A DNA stretch of 64,000 nucleotides, taken from NCBI RefSeq assembly GCF_004379255.2, contig NC_056047.1, positions 18,614,293 to 18,678,292 on the forward strand, read 5' to 3'. The notes under the pieces were generated by a model. The model saw nothing but the letters and a program-made list of their open reading frames with translations. It searched no databases and was not told the origin of the DNA. Origin of the DNA: Salvia splendens (Eukaryota; Streptophyta; Magnoliopsida; Lamiales; Lamiaceae). Positions 45,882-57,000 of the stretch are shown in pieces (position 1 is the stretch's first letter; each line of letters begins with the position of its first letter). The position numbers and the translations under genes are program-made.

Positions 45882-46679
45882 AATAGTCCTTTGTAATGGT
45901 GTAACGCCTTCTCGTAGGGCAGCGAAATTGTATGCCGAACAAGACTTAATAAATGAAATTTTTTCATTTCGCTTCTATCACTGCGTATTTACAGTTCAGC
46001 GATTTTTTATTTCATTTATTGTACTCGTCCGCGGTCTTATGATGAAAACTCTTCTTTGGCCGGACTCGTCCTCAGTCTTATGAAGAAAACTCTTCTTTGA
46101 CCGGACTCGTCTTCGGTCTTATGAAGAAAACTCTTCTTTGACCGGACTTAGTTTGTGTCCTTATTTGGCGAGTTTTATCGCTTGGATTGGACTTTCCCTT
46201 TGTGTCCTAATTTGGCGAGTTTTATCGCTTGGATTGGACTTTCCTTTTGTGTCCTAATTTGGCGAGTTTTATCGCTTGGATTGGACTTTCCTTTTGTGTC
46301 CTAATTTGGCGAGTTTTATCGCTTGGATTGGACTTTCCCTGGTTGACCGAAGTGGTTTTCGGCTTATTGCAGTCCGTTTCAGACGAACTGCTTGTTTCTT
46401 AAGCTGAATTGTGGTCTTGTATCTTCCTTAGAAGCTTGGACTCACAATTGTCTTTAATACATGATCTAAAAAGGGGATCAGCCTTTAAAGATCAATATAC
46501 CTCAGTAATATTTATAAGAGACAAAACGCACATAGAGACTAAACGCGCATAAAGACAAATAAAAAAGACGAAAAAGATTTTAAACTTTTATAAAACGACC
46601 AGCATAAAGGACAAATAGAAACATGAAAGCACATATCCCTAGGACCGAACTAGATACAAGACTGACCGGACCTTGTCTC
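45882..46679. repeat. Spacer with short tandem repeats between antisense genes and integrase
   Basis: Three copies of a unit of about 45 bp containing ATGAAGAAAACTCTTCTTTG.CCGGACT (46038-46150), then four copies of a unit of about 52 bp containing TTTGGCGAGTTTTATCGCTTGGA (46161-46340). No ORF. It separates convergent transcription units (plus-strand accessory genes and minus-strand gag-pol). Confidence 0.9.
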
Positions 46680-49600
46680 TTACAAATGGAACTTCTTGAG
46701 GTTGGAAATATGCCATGTTCGGGGTACTTGTTCTCCTGACATGTGAGTCAATTTATAAGACCCTTTTCCCAGGACTTCTGACACCCGATACGGACCTTCC
46801 CATGTGGGTTCAAGTTTGCCCAGCTTTTCTGCTCGGCTTACTTCATTGTTTCTCAATACGAGATCTCCCACTTGAAACTGCAGCTTTTTCACCCTTTGGT
46901 TATAATATCGGGTTACTTGCTCCTTGTACTTGGCTGCTTTTATGCAGGCCAGTTCTCTTCTTTCTTCGGCAAGATCTAGTTCGGCTCTCAGTCCGTCATC
47001 ATTCAGTTCTGTTGAGAAATTGAGTGTTCGGGGGCTGGGTATGCCGATCTCAACCGGAATTACGGCTTCAGTGCCGTACACTAGACTGTACGGAGTTTCA
47101 CCGTTGGAGGTTTTTGGTGTAGTTCGGTAAGACCATAGGACTTGAGGAAGATTTTCTACCCATTGTCCTTTGGCTTGTTCTAACCGAGCTTTTAATCCTT
47201 TCACCAAAATACGGTTTGTTACTTCCGTTTGTCCGTTTGCTTGTGGGTGAGAGACCGAAGTGAACCGCTGTTGAATATTCAACTCTTGGCACCAATTCTT
47301 GAATGTCTTGTCGGTGAACTGAGTCCCATTATCCGAAATGAGGATATGGGGTATGCCCAATCGGCAAACTATGTTCTTCCAAACAAAATCCAATGCCTTC
47401 GAGCTCGTTATCGTAGCTAATGGTTCAGCCTCCACCCACTTTGTGAAGTAGTCCACGGCAACGATCAAGAATTTCATTTGCCGAGGAGCTTGTGGTAGTG
47501 GTCCTACTATGTCTATGCCCCATTGCATAAAAGGCCAAGGGCTTTGCATAGCACATAGATCGGTCTGCGGCATCCTTGGGATATTTGCATGGATTTGGCA
47601 CTTCGTACATTTCTTAACGAGCTGTACTGCTTCTTGTACCAAAGTTGGCCAATAATATCCCCATCTCAGAACTTTTTTAGCTAAAGCTCTAGCTCCGATG
47701 TGGCTGCCGCACGATCCTTCATGAACTTCTCTAAGGATGTAGTCCGTCTCTTCTGGTCCTACACATCGCAATAACGGTTGAAGGTAGGACTTTCTATATA
47801 GGACTCCTTCATGAAGTTCATACCGAAGTGCTCGGCATGTGATTTTCCGAGCTTCTCTCTTATCCTCGGGCAGTTGTCCTTGATCTAGATACTTTGATAT
47901 TGGCGTCATCCAGTTCGGCGAGCTGGTTACTGAAAGTACCTCAGCATCATCAATGCTTCTGTGCGGTAATTCCTCCACTTTTGAGCTCGGATATGAGGCT
48001 AACTTGCTTAAAGTATCTGCTCGGCCATTTTCCGCTCTGGGAATGCGGATTATCCGAAAATAAGAGAAACTTCGGCTAATGCTTTGCGCTTTGTCCAAGT
48101 ATTTTTTCATCCTTTCATCTCGGGCTTCACTTGTACCCAACATGTGATTCACTATGACTTGTGAATCACAATGGATTTTGAGAGATTTGATAAATAGACT
48201 TTGCGCTAACCGAAGTCCGGCAAGAAGGGCTTCGTATTCGGCTTCGTTATTAGTGGTTGGGAATAAGAACCGAAGTGAATAAGTTACCTCGTGTCCGTCG
48301 GGAGCGATAAGTAGAATACCAGCTCCACTTCCCGTCTTATTCGAAGCTCCATCTACGAATCCAATCCAACAGTCCGGCGGCTCTACTTCGGGTTCCTGGG
48401 GCTGTGTTGGTTCATCATTGGTAGGGCTTTTCTGTTCGGCAATAATAGGGATTGCTTGATCGAACTTTGCCTCTACCAGAAAATCTGCCAAGGCTTGTCC
48501 CTTGATGGCTTTCCGAGGTAGATATTCTATTGAATGTTCTCCCAACTCTATGGCCCACTTGGCAATTCTGCCTGATGCTTCAGGCTTAGTCAAAACTTGC
48601 CGAAGTGGAAGATCGGTTAAGACGCATACCTTGTGAGCATAGAAATATGGCCGCAGTCTCCTTGCTGCATTTACTAATGCCAGAGCAATTTTTTCCAGAG
48701 GTTGATACCTTGTTTTGGGACCTCTTAATGCTCGGCTTGTAAAGTAGATAGGACGCTGCTTTAGGCCTTCTTCTCGTACAAGTACCGCGCTAATGGTTTG
48801 ATCTGATGCCGCTAAATATAAGAATATCACTTCGGCATCTGTTGGAGCAGAGAGAATAGGGAGTTCGGCTAAATAACTTTTGAGTTCGTCAAAAGCCTTT
48901 TTCTGTTCGGCTCCCCACTCAAACTTTGGTGCCTTCTTCAAAACATTGAAGAACGGCAGTTGCTTTTCAGGTGCTTGGGAAAGGAATCTATTCAGTGCGG
49001 CTAGACATCCAGTTAGCCTTTGCACATCATGTATGGACTTCGGCATTGCCATGTTCTGAACAACTTGAACCTTTAGGGGATTTGCCTTGAGTCCGTCCTT
49101 TGAAACCCAACAACCCAGAAACTTTCCCGAATCTACCAAAAAGGTACATTTTTGGGGATTGAGTTTGAGGTTGGCTTTTTTGAGCACGTCGAGAGTTGAT
49201 TTGAGATTGTCTTCGTAATCCGAAGTGCTTCTACTTTTAACAACTATGTCGTCAACATAGACTTCAACCTCTTTTCCGATCAGGTGCCGAAATAGCTTGT
49301 CTACCATCCTTTGATATGTGGCTCCGGCATTCTTTAAACCGAATGGCATCTTTTTATAAGCAAAAATGCCGAAGTCAGTAATGAAAGCCGTTTTTGAAGC
49401 ATCATTCTCATCCATTAAAACTTGGTGGTATCCTTTATACAAATCAAGAAAACAGAAAATTTCGAAGCCTATCAAAGCTTCTACTTTTTTATCTATGTTC
49501 GGAAGGGGGTAGCAATCTTTAGGACAGTGCTTATTTAGATCGGTAAAATCTATGCACATCCGCCATCCTTCTTTTTTCTTGATCATCACAGGATTGGCCA

Positions 49601-49886
49601 CCCAAGAAGGATATTTTACTTCGAATAATACATCCGCTTTCAGTAATTGGCGGACTTCGTCATGCATGACTTGATTTCTTTCTGCCGCAAAGAGTCTTTG
49701 CTTCTGTTTTATAGGCCGGACTGAGGGATCAATATTTAACCGATGTGTAATTACCTCGGAAGACACTCCGGTCATGTCCAACGGAGACCACGCAAAGACA
49801 TCTTTGTACTCTGAGGAGCTGGATGGTCTTTTCCCGGAGCAGAGGTGTTCCCGCGAAACCGATCTTGACCGTTCTGGATGGATCAT
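46680..49886 (-). CDS. Gypsy pol: reverse transcriptase, RNase H, integrase
   Basis: An open frame of 1068 residues. Reverse transcriptase: KKEGWRMCIDFTDLNKHCP, LDLYKGYHQVLMDE, MPFGLKNAGATYQRMVD, and the catalytic YVDD at residues 210-213. A linked RT-type RNase H precedes a second RNase H-like domain starting WIGFVDGASNKTGSGAG, a dual RNase H layout typical of Tat elements. Integrase: HEGSCGSHIGARAL...CTKCQ zinc-binding HHCC, then core WGIDIVGPLPQ, ILISDNGTQF and SHPQANGQTEVTNR with the D,D,E triad. It ends SGEQVPRTWHISNLKKFHL. Its 5' end joins the upstream gag-protease by a frameshift near 49830, so the natural polyprotein is interrupted although pol itself is open. Confidence 0.95.
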   Translation of the reverse strand: MIHPERSRSVSREHLCSGKRPSSSSEYKDVFAWSPLDMTGVSSEVITHRLNIDPSVRPIKQKQRLFAAERNQVMHDEVRQLLKADVLFEVKYPSWVANPVMIKKKEGWRMCIDFTDLNKHCPKDCYPLPNIDKKVEALIGFEIFCFLDLYKGYHQVLMDENDASKTAFITDFGIFAYKKMPFGLKNAGATYQRMVDKLFRHLIGKEVEVYVDDIVVKSRSTSDYEDNLKSTLDVLKKANLKLNPQKCTFLVDSGKFLGCWVSKDGLKANPLKVQVVQNMAMPKSIHDVQRLTGCLAALNRFLSQAPEKQLPFFNVLKKAPKFEWGAEQKKAFDELKSYLAELPILSAPTDAEVIFLYLAASDQTISAVLVREEGLKQRPIYFTSRALRGPKTRYQPLEKIALALVNAARRLRPYFYAHKVCVLTDLPLRQVLTKPEASGRIAKWAIELGEHSIEYLPRKAIKGQALADFLVEAKFDQAIPIIAEQKSPTNDEPTQPQEPEVEPPDCWIGFVDGASNKTGSGAGILLIAPDGHEVTYSLRFLFPTTNNEAEYEALLAGLRLAQSLFIKSLKIHCDSQVIVNHMLGTSEARDERMKKYLDKAQSISRSFSYFRIIRIPRAENGRADTLSKLASYPSSKVEELPHRSIDDAEVLSVTSSPNWMTPISKYLDQGQLPEDKREARKITCRALRYELHEGVLYRKSYLQPLLRCVGPEETDYILREVHEGSCGSHIGARALAKKVLRWGYYWPTLVQEAVQLVKKCTKCQIHANIPRMPQTDLCAMQSPWPFMQWGIDIVGPLPQAPRQMKFLIVAVDYFTKWVEAEPLATITSSKALDFVWKNIVCRLGIPHILISDNGTQFTDKTFKNWCQELNIQQRFTSVSHPQANGQTEVTNRILVKGLKARLEQAKGQWVENLPQVLWSYRTTPKTSNGETPYSLVYGTEAVIPVEIGIPSPRTLNFSTELNDDGLRAELDLAEERRELACIKAAKYKEQVTRYYNQRVKKLQFQVGDLVLRNNEVSRAEKLGKLEPTWEGPYRVSEVLGKGSYKLTHMSGEQVPRTWHISNLKKFHL

Positions 49887-52050
49887 CTTCGTATAACTGA
49901 ACTGTCATCGAGTTCGGCTCCGGTGTGACTTCGGTCATTTCTCCTGCCTCTGACTCCGGCTGCTGTGATTGCTATGCTTGATGGTGCCGATCTGATTGCT
50001 CGGCACTTTTAAGCGCAATCTGCAAACATTCTTTTGCTCTGTTTTGATCACCTCGGATGACTGCAATCCCTCCTTTAGTGGGGATCTTGATTGTGAGGTG
50101 ATAAGTAGAGCAAATGGCCCGAACTGTGTTGAGCCAGTCTCTTCCCAGGATGATGTTATACGGGGACCGAGCTTTTACCACAAAAAACTCGATCATCGTA
50201 CTGGAGCTAGTAGGCGCTCTTCCCACCGTAATCGGAAGGCTGATAGTACCTTCAGGGCGGGTGTCTTCCTAGGCGAAACTTTTCAGAGGAAGTGGGGCCG
50301 GACTGAGCCGAGCTGGATCCACTTCCAGTTTATCAAAACATTCTTTAAAAAGAATGCTAACCGACGCTCCTGTATCCACAAACACTCTGTGGATCAGTTT
50401 GTTTGCCACTCCGGCCTGAATGACAATCGCGTCTTGATGAGGAGAAATGGCCGGGACGGGATCTGCATCTGAAAACGTGATTACTTCCTCCTTCTTCAGC
50501 CTTTTATGCATAGGCTCCTCTCGATTGACGCCTCTGCGTTCTGCTTTTAGAGACGACTTAGTCTTCCCGGCTGGGAGAGCGTCAATAGTCTGGATTACTC
50601 CGTCATATTGCGGCTCGTCATCGTCTTCGGGATCCTGTTGCCTTTTAGGATCCTGAGGAGCGCAGTTCGCACCTCTCTGTTTCTTATTCTTCTTCGGCAG
50701 CTTGCTTTGGTATTTTTTTAACGTCCCTGCTTTCACAAGAACATCAATACCTGCTGCCAAATTTCGGCACTCCTCGGTATCGTGACCGTGGTCTTGATGG
50801 TAGGAGCAGTACGTATCCTGACTTCGGCGCGTGGCTGATTTCGTCATCCGCTTTAGTTTTTCGAACATATCAGAATGCAGTTCGAAAATTTCCGCTCTCG
50901 ACTTGTTCAATGGTACGAACTGAGCGGGCGGTTTCTCAAGATCGAGACGTGGTCCCAATCTGCCTTGTACCGGTGCCCTTTGAATTCTTTCAAAAGGAGT
51001 TCGGCGAGGAAGCCCCTGATCGCTATGATCGGGCTTCTTTTTGTCTCCTCTGGATGAGCTGTCTAAAGACCGTTTTCGACGGTCCGCCTCATCGGCACGA
51101 GAAAACTGGTCCGCAATGTCCCACATCTCTTGAGCTGTTTGCGGACTGCACTCAACGAGCTTTCTGTAGAGAGCTCCGGGCAGAATTCCATTTTGGAATG
51201 CCGAAATGACAAGTAGATCATTGAGATCATCTACTTGTAGGCATTCCTTGTGGAATCTCGTCATGAAGTCGCTAATTTTTTCATCGCGACCTTGACGTAT
51301 AGAAAGCAGATGAGCCGAAGTGATTCGGGCTTCCGCTTTCTGGAAGAATCTCCTGTGAAAAGCATCCATTAGATCTCTGTAAGATCTAATGCTCCCTTGA
51401 GGGAGGCTGTCAAACCACCTTCTTGCGTTCCCGATAAGCAGCTCGGGAAACAGCTTACACATGTGGACCTCATTGAGACCTTGGTTCGCCATATTATACT
51501 GATAGCGTCCCAGGAAATCATGAGGATCCACTAACCCGTCATAAGTCATTGACGGAGTTCGGTAATTCTGTGGCAATGGAGTTCTGGTGATATCATCCGA
51601 GAATGGAGTCTTCAGCGCTCCATACATAGCGAATCCGACATCTCTCCGGTATGGTGGAGATGGAGTTCTCCTGTGATTTCGGTAACAAGGAGGAGAAGGA
51701 ACATGTCGGTGGTGAGGATTCTTTCTCCTGGAAGGTGCGACACTACTGCGGTAGTGACTTTCATGTCTGGAGGGGGAGGGAGAATCCGCTGTTTTCTTCT
51801 CCGGCTTCTAGCTCTTTTGCAGGAATGTTAGGAACTCATCCTGCTTCTCAGCCAAGAACAACTTGACAGCCTCATTCAAAGCGAGCTGCTGGGGAGGCTC
51901 GGTGCGATGACTTTTTGAGTGGTTTGTTCCTTCACCGTGAGAACTGGAGGCAGATTTCTCCCGAGGCTGTTTTCCAGACCTATGGACTGGACTAGCTTCC
52001 TCACCTTCATCACGGACGGAAGTATGGGTATTATGTGATCTGGTACGCAT
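49887..52050 (-). pseudogene. Gypsy gag and protease, interrupted
   Basis: The start MRTRSHNTHTSVRDEGEEAS (52050) is followed by an in-frame TAG near 51808 (QKS stop KPEKK). The main gag is open 51627-50269: LFPELLIGNARRWFDSLPQG, FHRRFFQKAEARITSAHLLS, and a zinc-knuckle-like CSYHQDHGHDTEEC. The aspartic protease active site is VFVDTGASVSILF. A TAG at about 50269-50271 (SFA stop EDTRPEG) and another at about 49972 (HHQA stop QSQQ) interrupt the protease region (NIILGRDWLNTV). The breaks are substitutions in one frame, plus a frameshift just before pol. Confidence 0.9.
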
Positions 52051-52109
52051 TTTTTTTTTTTTGGTAGAAAAGGATCAAAAACTCGCTTTTATCACAGTTT
52101 TGGTTCTCT

Positions 52110-52129
52110 GTTTCCCACAGACGGCGCCA
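52110..52129 (-). other. Primer-binding site of the gypsy element
   Basis: Directly next to the 5' LTR the complement reads (C)TGGCGCCGTCTGTGGGAA. It starts with TGG, the complement of the tRNA CCA end, as expected for minus-strand priming. The tRNA identity is not assigned. Confidence 0.8.
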
Positions 52130-52130
52130 G

Positions 52131-52729
52131 TGATGATGTGGCGAATTTTTGATGGGAATAAATGCAAGTAATAAATGATCACAACACGGGAAATTACGTG
52201 GTTCGATTTACTGAGGTAAATCTACGTCCACGGGAAGAAGAGGGCAAATTTGTATTGCTTGGTCTCGCTTACAGATTACAATACTGATTTGCTATAAGAT
52301 TCAGGATCTAGAGAGCTTAACCCTCGTCTATCTGATCTAAGTTCTATTTATACATTCGAACTAAGATCGTGGTTTGCAGGTTGATAACTGCTTAATACCA
52401 CTAAATAGATCGTGGGTGTAATGGAGGTCGTGGAGATCCTGCATGGGTCCACTATCTCCTTGTTCGGTCGAATACTGAGACCGAACTGCTGAACTTTGCC
52501 GACCAGCTTTTGCCGATCTGAGAGTTGAGCTCGATTGGTCGGCTTTTACCGAGCTATAGGCTGTGACCGAACTCTTTGGTTGTGCCGAACTGATACTACC
52601 GAGCTATAGGCTGTGACCGAACTCTTTGGTTGTGCCGAACTGATACTCTTTCTTGGGTTTTGGGCTGATGGGCCGTCACTGCTATTGGGCTCGCAATTAT
52701 TGTTTAGTTGTTTAGTCCGTATCCCATCA
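52131..52729 (-). repeat. 5' LTR of the gypsy element
   Basis: 599 bp, TG..CA borders (TGATGATG..CCCATCA on the plus strand). It contains a direct tandem duplication of about 50 bp (ACCGAGCTATAGGCTGTGAC through GAACTGATACT, near 52547-52646) that the 3' LTR has only once. Confidence 0.93.
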
Positions 52730-52807
52730 CTCCACTATTTGTGGAAGCATACGACCCTGCTCCATTGCAAGATTTCTGCATTGCAGTAAATGATACTGAA
52801 GCTGCAG

Positions 52808-53106
52808 GTAATCAATGGAATCTTGTGTTTATTTGAGTAATTTATATATAGGGATGTAATTAAATTCATGCTCTAAATAATGTACAAAATCCAAACTATA
52901 ATTTGGACAGTTAAAAAATTGTGAACAGATGGCTAAATAACAGCAACAAAATATGTCAATACAACAACGCTTGACGTTCTATTTACAGTACGTTGACATT
53001 TTCTATTGATGCTATTTAGTCATATGTTGATATTTTCTAACGGTCCAGATCATAATTTGGAGTTTGCATTTTAATAATAGGTAAATATATGTGGTGGTGC
53101 ATGCAG
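52808..53106 (+). other. Intron of germin-like B with MITE
   Basis: GT..AG intron of 299 bp. The segment 52850-53080 has inverted ends (GATGTAATTAAATTCATGCT and the complement of 53062-53085, TACCTATTATTAAAATGCAA) and the TGTTGACAT-like core of the 7.3- and 14.9-kb MITE family. Confidence 0.65.
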
Positions 53107-53807
53107 TATTCGTGAATGGAAAGATATGCAAGGACCCGAAAAGCGTGACAGCAGACACTTCTACTACGCGGGAGGGCTGAATGAGTCGCGACAAGTCACA
53201 AATCCACTCGGGTCGAAAATAACGTTGGTTTACGATGAGATTCTATCGGGTCTCAACACACAGGGAGTCGCCATTGCGCGTCTTGACTATGACCTTGAAG
53301 GCCTCAATCCGCCCCACCAACATCCGCGTGGATCCGAGATATTCCTTGTGTTGGAAGGCACTCTTTACGCTGGCCTCATCAACTCAAACCCGGCTGATCC
53401 CAACGATAAGAACCCGTTCTTCGCCAAGATCTTGAACGCCGGAGACATCTTCGTGTTCCCTCGGGGCATGATTCATTTCCAGTACAATGTTGGGAAGACC
53501 AAAGCAGTTGCGATTGCTGCTTTCAACAGCCAAAATCCAGGAGTCATGACTATTGCTAAATCCATCTTCGGATCTGAACCGCCCGTTCCTCCTCATATTC
53601 TTGCTAAAGCATTCCAACTTGGTGATGATGATAAACTTGTTGAGCATCTACAATCACTCACATGGACTGGAAATGTCAATTAGTTATCTAGTAGTATTTT
53701 CTATGCATCAATAAATAAATTGTGGGCTTCATATGTGCCCTCACATCTAACAAAATTGTTGTATTAATGTTGTTGTGGTAGTAATGTACTTGGGTTGCAT
53801 TATTTAT

Positions 53808-53992
53808 TGAAGAAACGAAATATTAGCGTAGAAATTGTATTCTTATTTCTTAATTGTAATTACAGACTTTACATCCTCTTATAGGCTAAAACCTAATTTA
53901 CATATGGAAAGATAATCAAGGAGATCCTATTCTATTTACAGAGAATGATCAATTAGAATAAATCACATTAATGCTGTGATTTCTTTCCAACA
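53808..53992 (-). repeat. Copia 3' LTR, 185 bp
   Basis: Identical to 58788-58972 except AACGAAATATTAGCG against AATGAAATATTAGGG near its left edge. Ends TGAAGAAA..TTCCAACA on the plus strand. Confidence 0.96.
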
Positions 53993-54004
53993 CTCCCCCT
54001 CAAG

Positions 54005-57000
54005 TTAAATAGTGGGATTCCCAATACTTAACTTGTCCAATACTTCTCTGAATGACTTGGAGTTCACTGCCTTAGTCAGAATATCCGCCAACTGGTCTTC
54101 TGACTTAACAAATGGTAACTCAACAATTTTTCCTTCAATTTTCTCCTTGATGAAATGCCTATCTACCTCCACATGTTTGGTTCGGTCATGTTGAACTGGA
54201 TTCTCGGATATGCTAATAGCCGCCTTATTATCACAGAACAGCTTGCACGGCTTGGATACGTCAAGATCAAGTTCTGTCATGAGTCTCTTCAGCCAAAGTA
54301 TCTCGGTGAGACCACTCCTAATTCCTCGGAACTCTGCTTCAGCACTTGAAAGTGCCACCACTTTCTGTTTCTTGCTTCTCCAAGTGACAAGGTTTCCCCC
54401 AACAAAAGTAAAGTACCCGGCAGTGGATTTTCTGTCATTCGGGTTCCCTGCCCAATCTGCATCAGTAAAGCCACTGATATCCAAATGTCCATGTTTCTCA
54501 AACAATATTCCATGTTCAGCGGTGCCCTTCAAGTATCGGACAATCCGTAGTGCAGCTTCCCAATGTTCTTCCTGTGGGGAATGCATAAACTGACTTACTA
54601 CCCCCACTGCATATGATATATCTGGTCTTGTATGGGATAGATAGATAAGCTTCCCTACTAGTCTTTGATATCTCCCCCTGTCTGTGAGTCTCGCTCCTTC
54701 GAGTATTTGTAGTCCATGATTCTGTATCATTGGAGTGTCGGCTGGCTTGCAATCTATCATTCCAACTTCAGCTAGAAGATCAAGGATGTACTTCCTTTGA
54801 TTGATGAAGATCCCCCGTTCTGATCTCAAAACTTCAATTCCCAGAAAGTATTTCAGGAGGCCGAGGTCCTTCATCTCAAATTCTTTGAACAAATTCTTCC
54901 TTAGTTCCCTGATTTCTTCTTCATCATCTCCTGTGATGATCATGTCGTCAACATAGATGATAAGACACGTGATCTTCCCCTCTTTCTTCTTGATGAACAA
55001 TGTGTGGTCTGAGTTGCTCTGCTCATAGTCATACTTTTTCATCACCTCAGTGAACCTACCAAACCAAGCCCTCGGAGACTGCTTCAATCCGTACAATATC
55101 TTCTTAAGTTGACATACTTCCCCGGGCTGGAACTCTTCTGTAAATCCAGGGGGAGGAAGCATGAACACTGGCTTTGGCAGTTCGCCATGCAGGAACGCGT
55201 TTGTAACATCAAACTGGTGGAGGGGCCAGTCCTTATTTGCCGCAATGGAGAAGATGACTCTCACTGTATTGATCTTAGCTACTGGTGAGAAGGTCTCTGC
55301 ATAATCAACTCCATATGTCTGAGTGTATCCTTTTGCTACAAGTCGTGCTTTGTACCTTTCAATTGACCCATCTGGTCTTCGTTTGATTGTAAACACCCAT
55401 CTACATCCAACTGCTTTGACTCCTTTTGGTAGTTCTCCTTTCACCCAAGTGTTACTCTTCATCAATGCTCTCATTTCGGTGAACATGGCTTCCTTCCAGT
55501 GTTTATGCTTCATTGCTTCTTCTGCGGTCTGTGGGATTTCCTCTTCCTCATAGAGTGCTGCCGCGAAAGCTCGAGCCATCTTAGACAGATTTCCCTGTAC
55601 GAAGTTTGCTACTCCATATCTGCTCTTTGCACCAATCTTCTCGGGGGAGTACCTCTTTGGGGGAACGCCTCGAGTGCTCCTAGGTGGAAGAATGTATCTC
55701 CCAGTATCACTATCCACAGTGTTATCCACATCTTCTGTATTGTTAGTGACAATTGTAGTAATCTCCTCAGTCTCAGGTTCGGGATTTACCTCGGATATTC
55801 TTGGAGGAGGATCGGGAAGCGATGGCTGAGGGGACTCTTGTGGCGAGGCATGCTCGGCGGTAGTGACGACTGCCTCTGTTTGATCCTCAATCGAAGGACT
55901 TGGAGGTAGCACAAACCAACTTAGACAGTCCCCGTGATTAATTTCAGGATTTTGCTCCCCCTGACTGCTAAGGTGGTGCGGGTAGAAAAATTCGGTTTCC
56001 AGGAAATCGCAGTTTATGGTAGTGACAATTTTCTTAGTGGAGGGGTCAAAGCATCTGTACCCTTTCTGGTTTATCCCATACCCAACAAAGACGCATTTGG
56101 TCGCACAAGGGGAGAATTTGGTTCTCTCGTGTTTAGGAATGTGGACATAAACTGTACATCCGAAAACTTTGGGTGTCATACTAAGGGATTCAGGTATTTT
56201 GGCTTGGGTGGAGAGAATATCGAGGGGAGTTCTTTTGTGTAGGATTTTTGTTGGCAATCTGTTGATAAGGTAGACGGAGGTTGCTATAGCTTCAGGCCAA
56301 AGAAAGGTTGGGACTTTCGATTCAATCATGAGGGCACGGGTAACCTCTAGGATAGTACGATTTTTTCTCTCTGCTACCCTGTTTTGTTGTGGTGTATAGG
56401 CACAGGATGTTTGGTGAACAAGACCTTTCTTTCTAAAAAATTCAGACATAGTGGTGTTAACGAATTCCCGCCCATTATCGGAACGAAAATTTTTTATGGT
56501 GGTTTGGAATTGAGTTTGAATCATATGAAAGAAGATGATAAATTTATCGGTCACCTCAGATTTGTGTTTTAAAAAATAAATCCACGTCATCCTAGTGCAA
56601 TCATCAATAAAGGTAACAAAATATTTGTAACCATTTCCCCCAATAACAGGTGCATGACCCCAAACATCAGCATGCACTAAATCAAACATAAATTTCATAC
56701 GAGTATCCGAGGGTTTGAAAGAACTTCTGTGGCTCTTGGCCAAAACACATGTCTCACAGGAAAAGTTCTTAGGAAGTGCAAAATCAGGAAACAAAAGTTT
56801 AAAATAACCAGGGGAGGGATGTCCTACCATGGATCCGTGAGCCAACATTGCACTACCATGTTGAGCTACCCCATCCACATAGTAGAGTCCTTGGTTCTCA
56901 GTGCCACGCCCAACGATCTTCCTCGTCCGAATATCCTGCAAAATGCAAAAACTCGGATGCATTAGGAGTGTACAGTTCAATTCTCTTGTCACATGACTTA

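Larger units (their letters stand above)
40983..52729 (-). mobile_element. Ty3/gypsy retrotransposon (Tat-type), full length, TSD CTCCA
   Basis: CTCCA flanks the element at 40978-40982 and 52730-52734. The 5' LTR (element on the minus strand) is 52131-52729; the 3' LTR is 40983-41524 and lacks its last few bases. Beside the 5' LTR, the complement of 52110-52129 gives TGGCGCCGTCTGTGGGAA, a tRNA-type primer-binding site. Gag-protease-RT-RNaseH-integrase reads on the minus strand from 52050 to 46680. Between integrase and the 3' LTR there is an extra gene on the opposite strand, a layout known for Tat-lineage elements such as Retand. LTRs are near identical except for a roughly 50-bp duplication, so the insertion is young. 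Confidence 0.95.
40926..53683 (+). pseudogene. Germin-like protein copy B, split by a gypsy insertion
   Basis: Exon 1 starts at 40926 (MNTSGVQILLFFAFLTIA) and is cut within the signal-peptide codons at 40982. It resumes at 52735 with LFVEAYDPAPLQDFCIAVND and ends 52807 at CAG|GTAATC. Exon 2 is 53107-53683. Beyond the 11.7-kb insertion, exon 2 lacks one base (GCAGACACTTC for GCAGACGACTTC, near 53153), which shifts the frame before both cupin motifs. The rest stays nearly identical to copy A, including GLNPPHQHPRGSE and PRGMIHFQYN. The product is therefore lost twice. The high identity to A indicates a recent duplication. Confidence 0.95.

Noticed and set aside
53126..53683. Germin-like copy B as an intact gene starting at an internal Met
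   Set aside because: The Met is created by reading the exon in the wrong frame before the 1-bp deletion; no signal peptide results.
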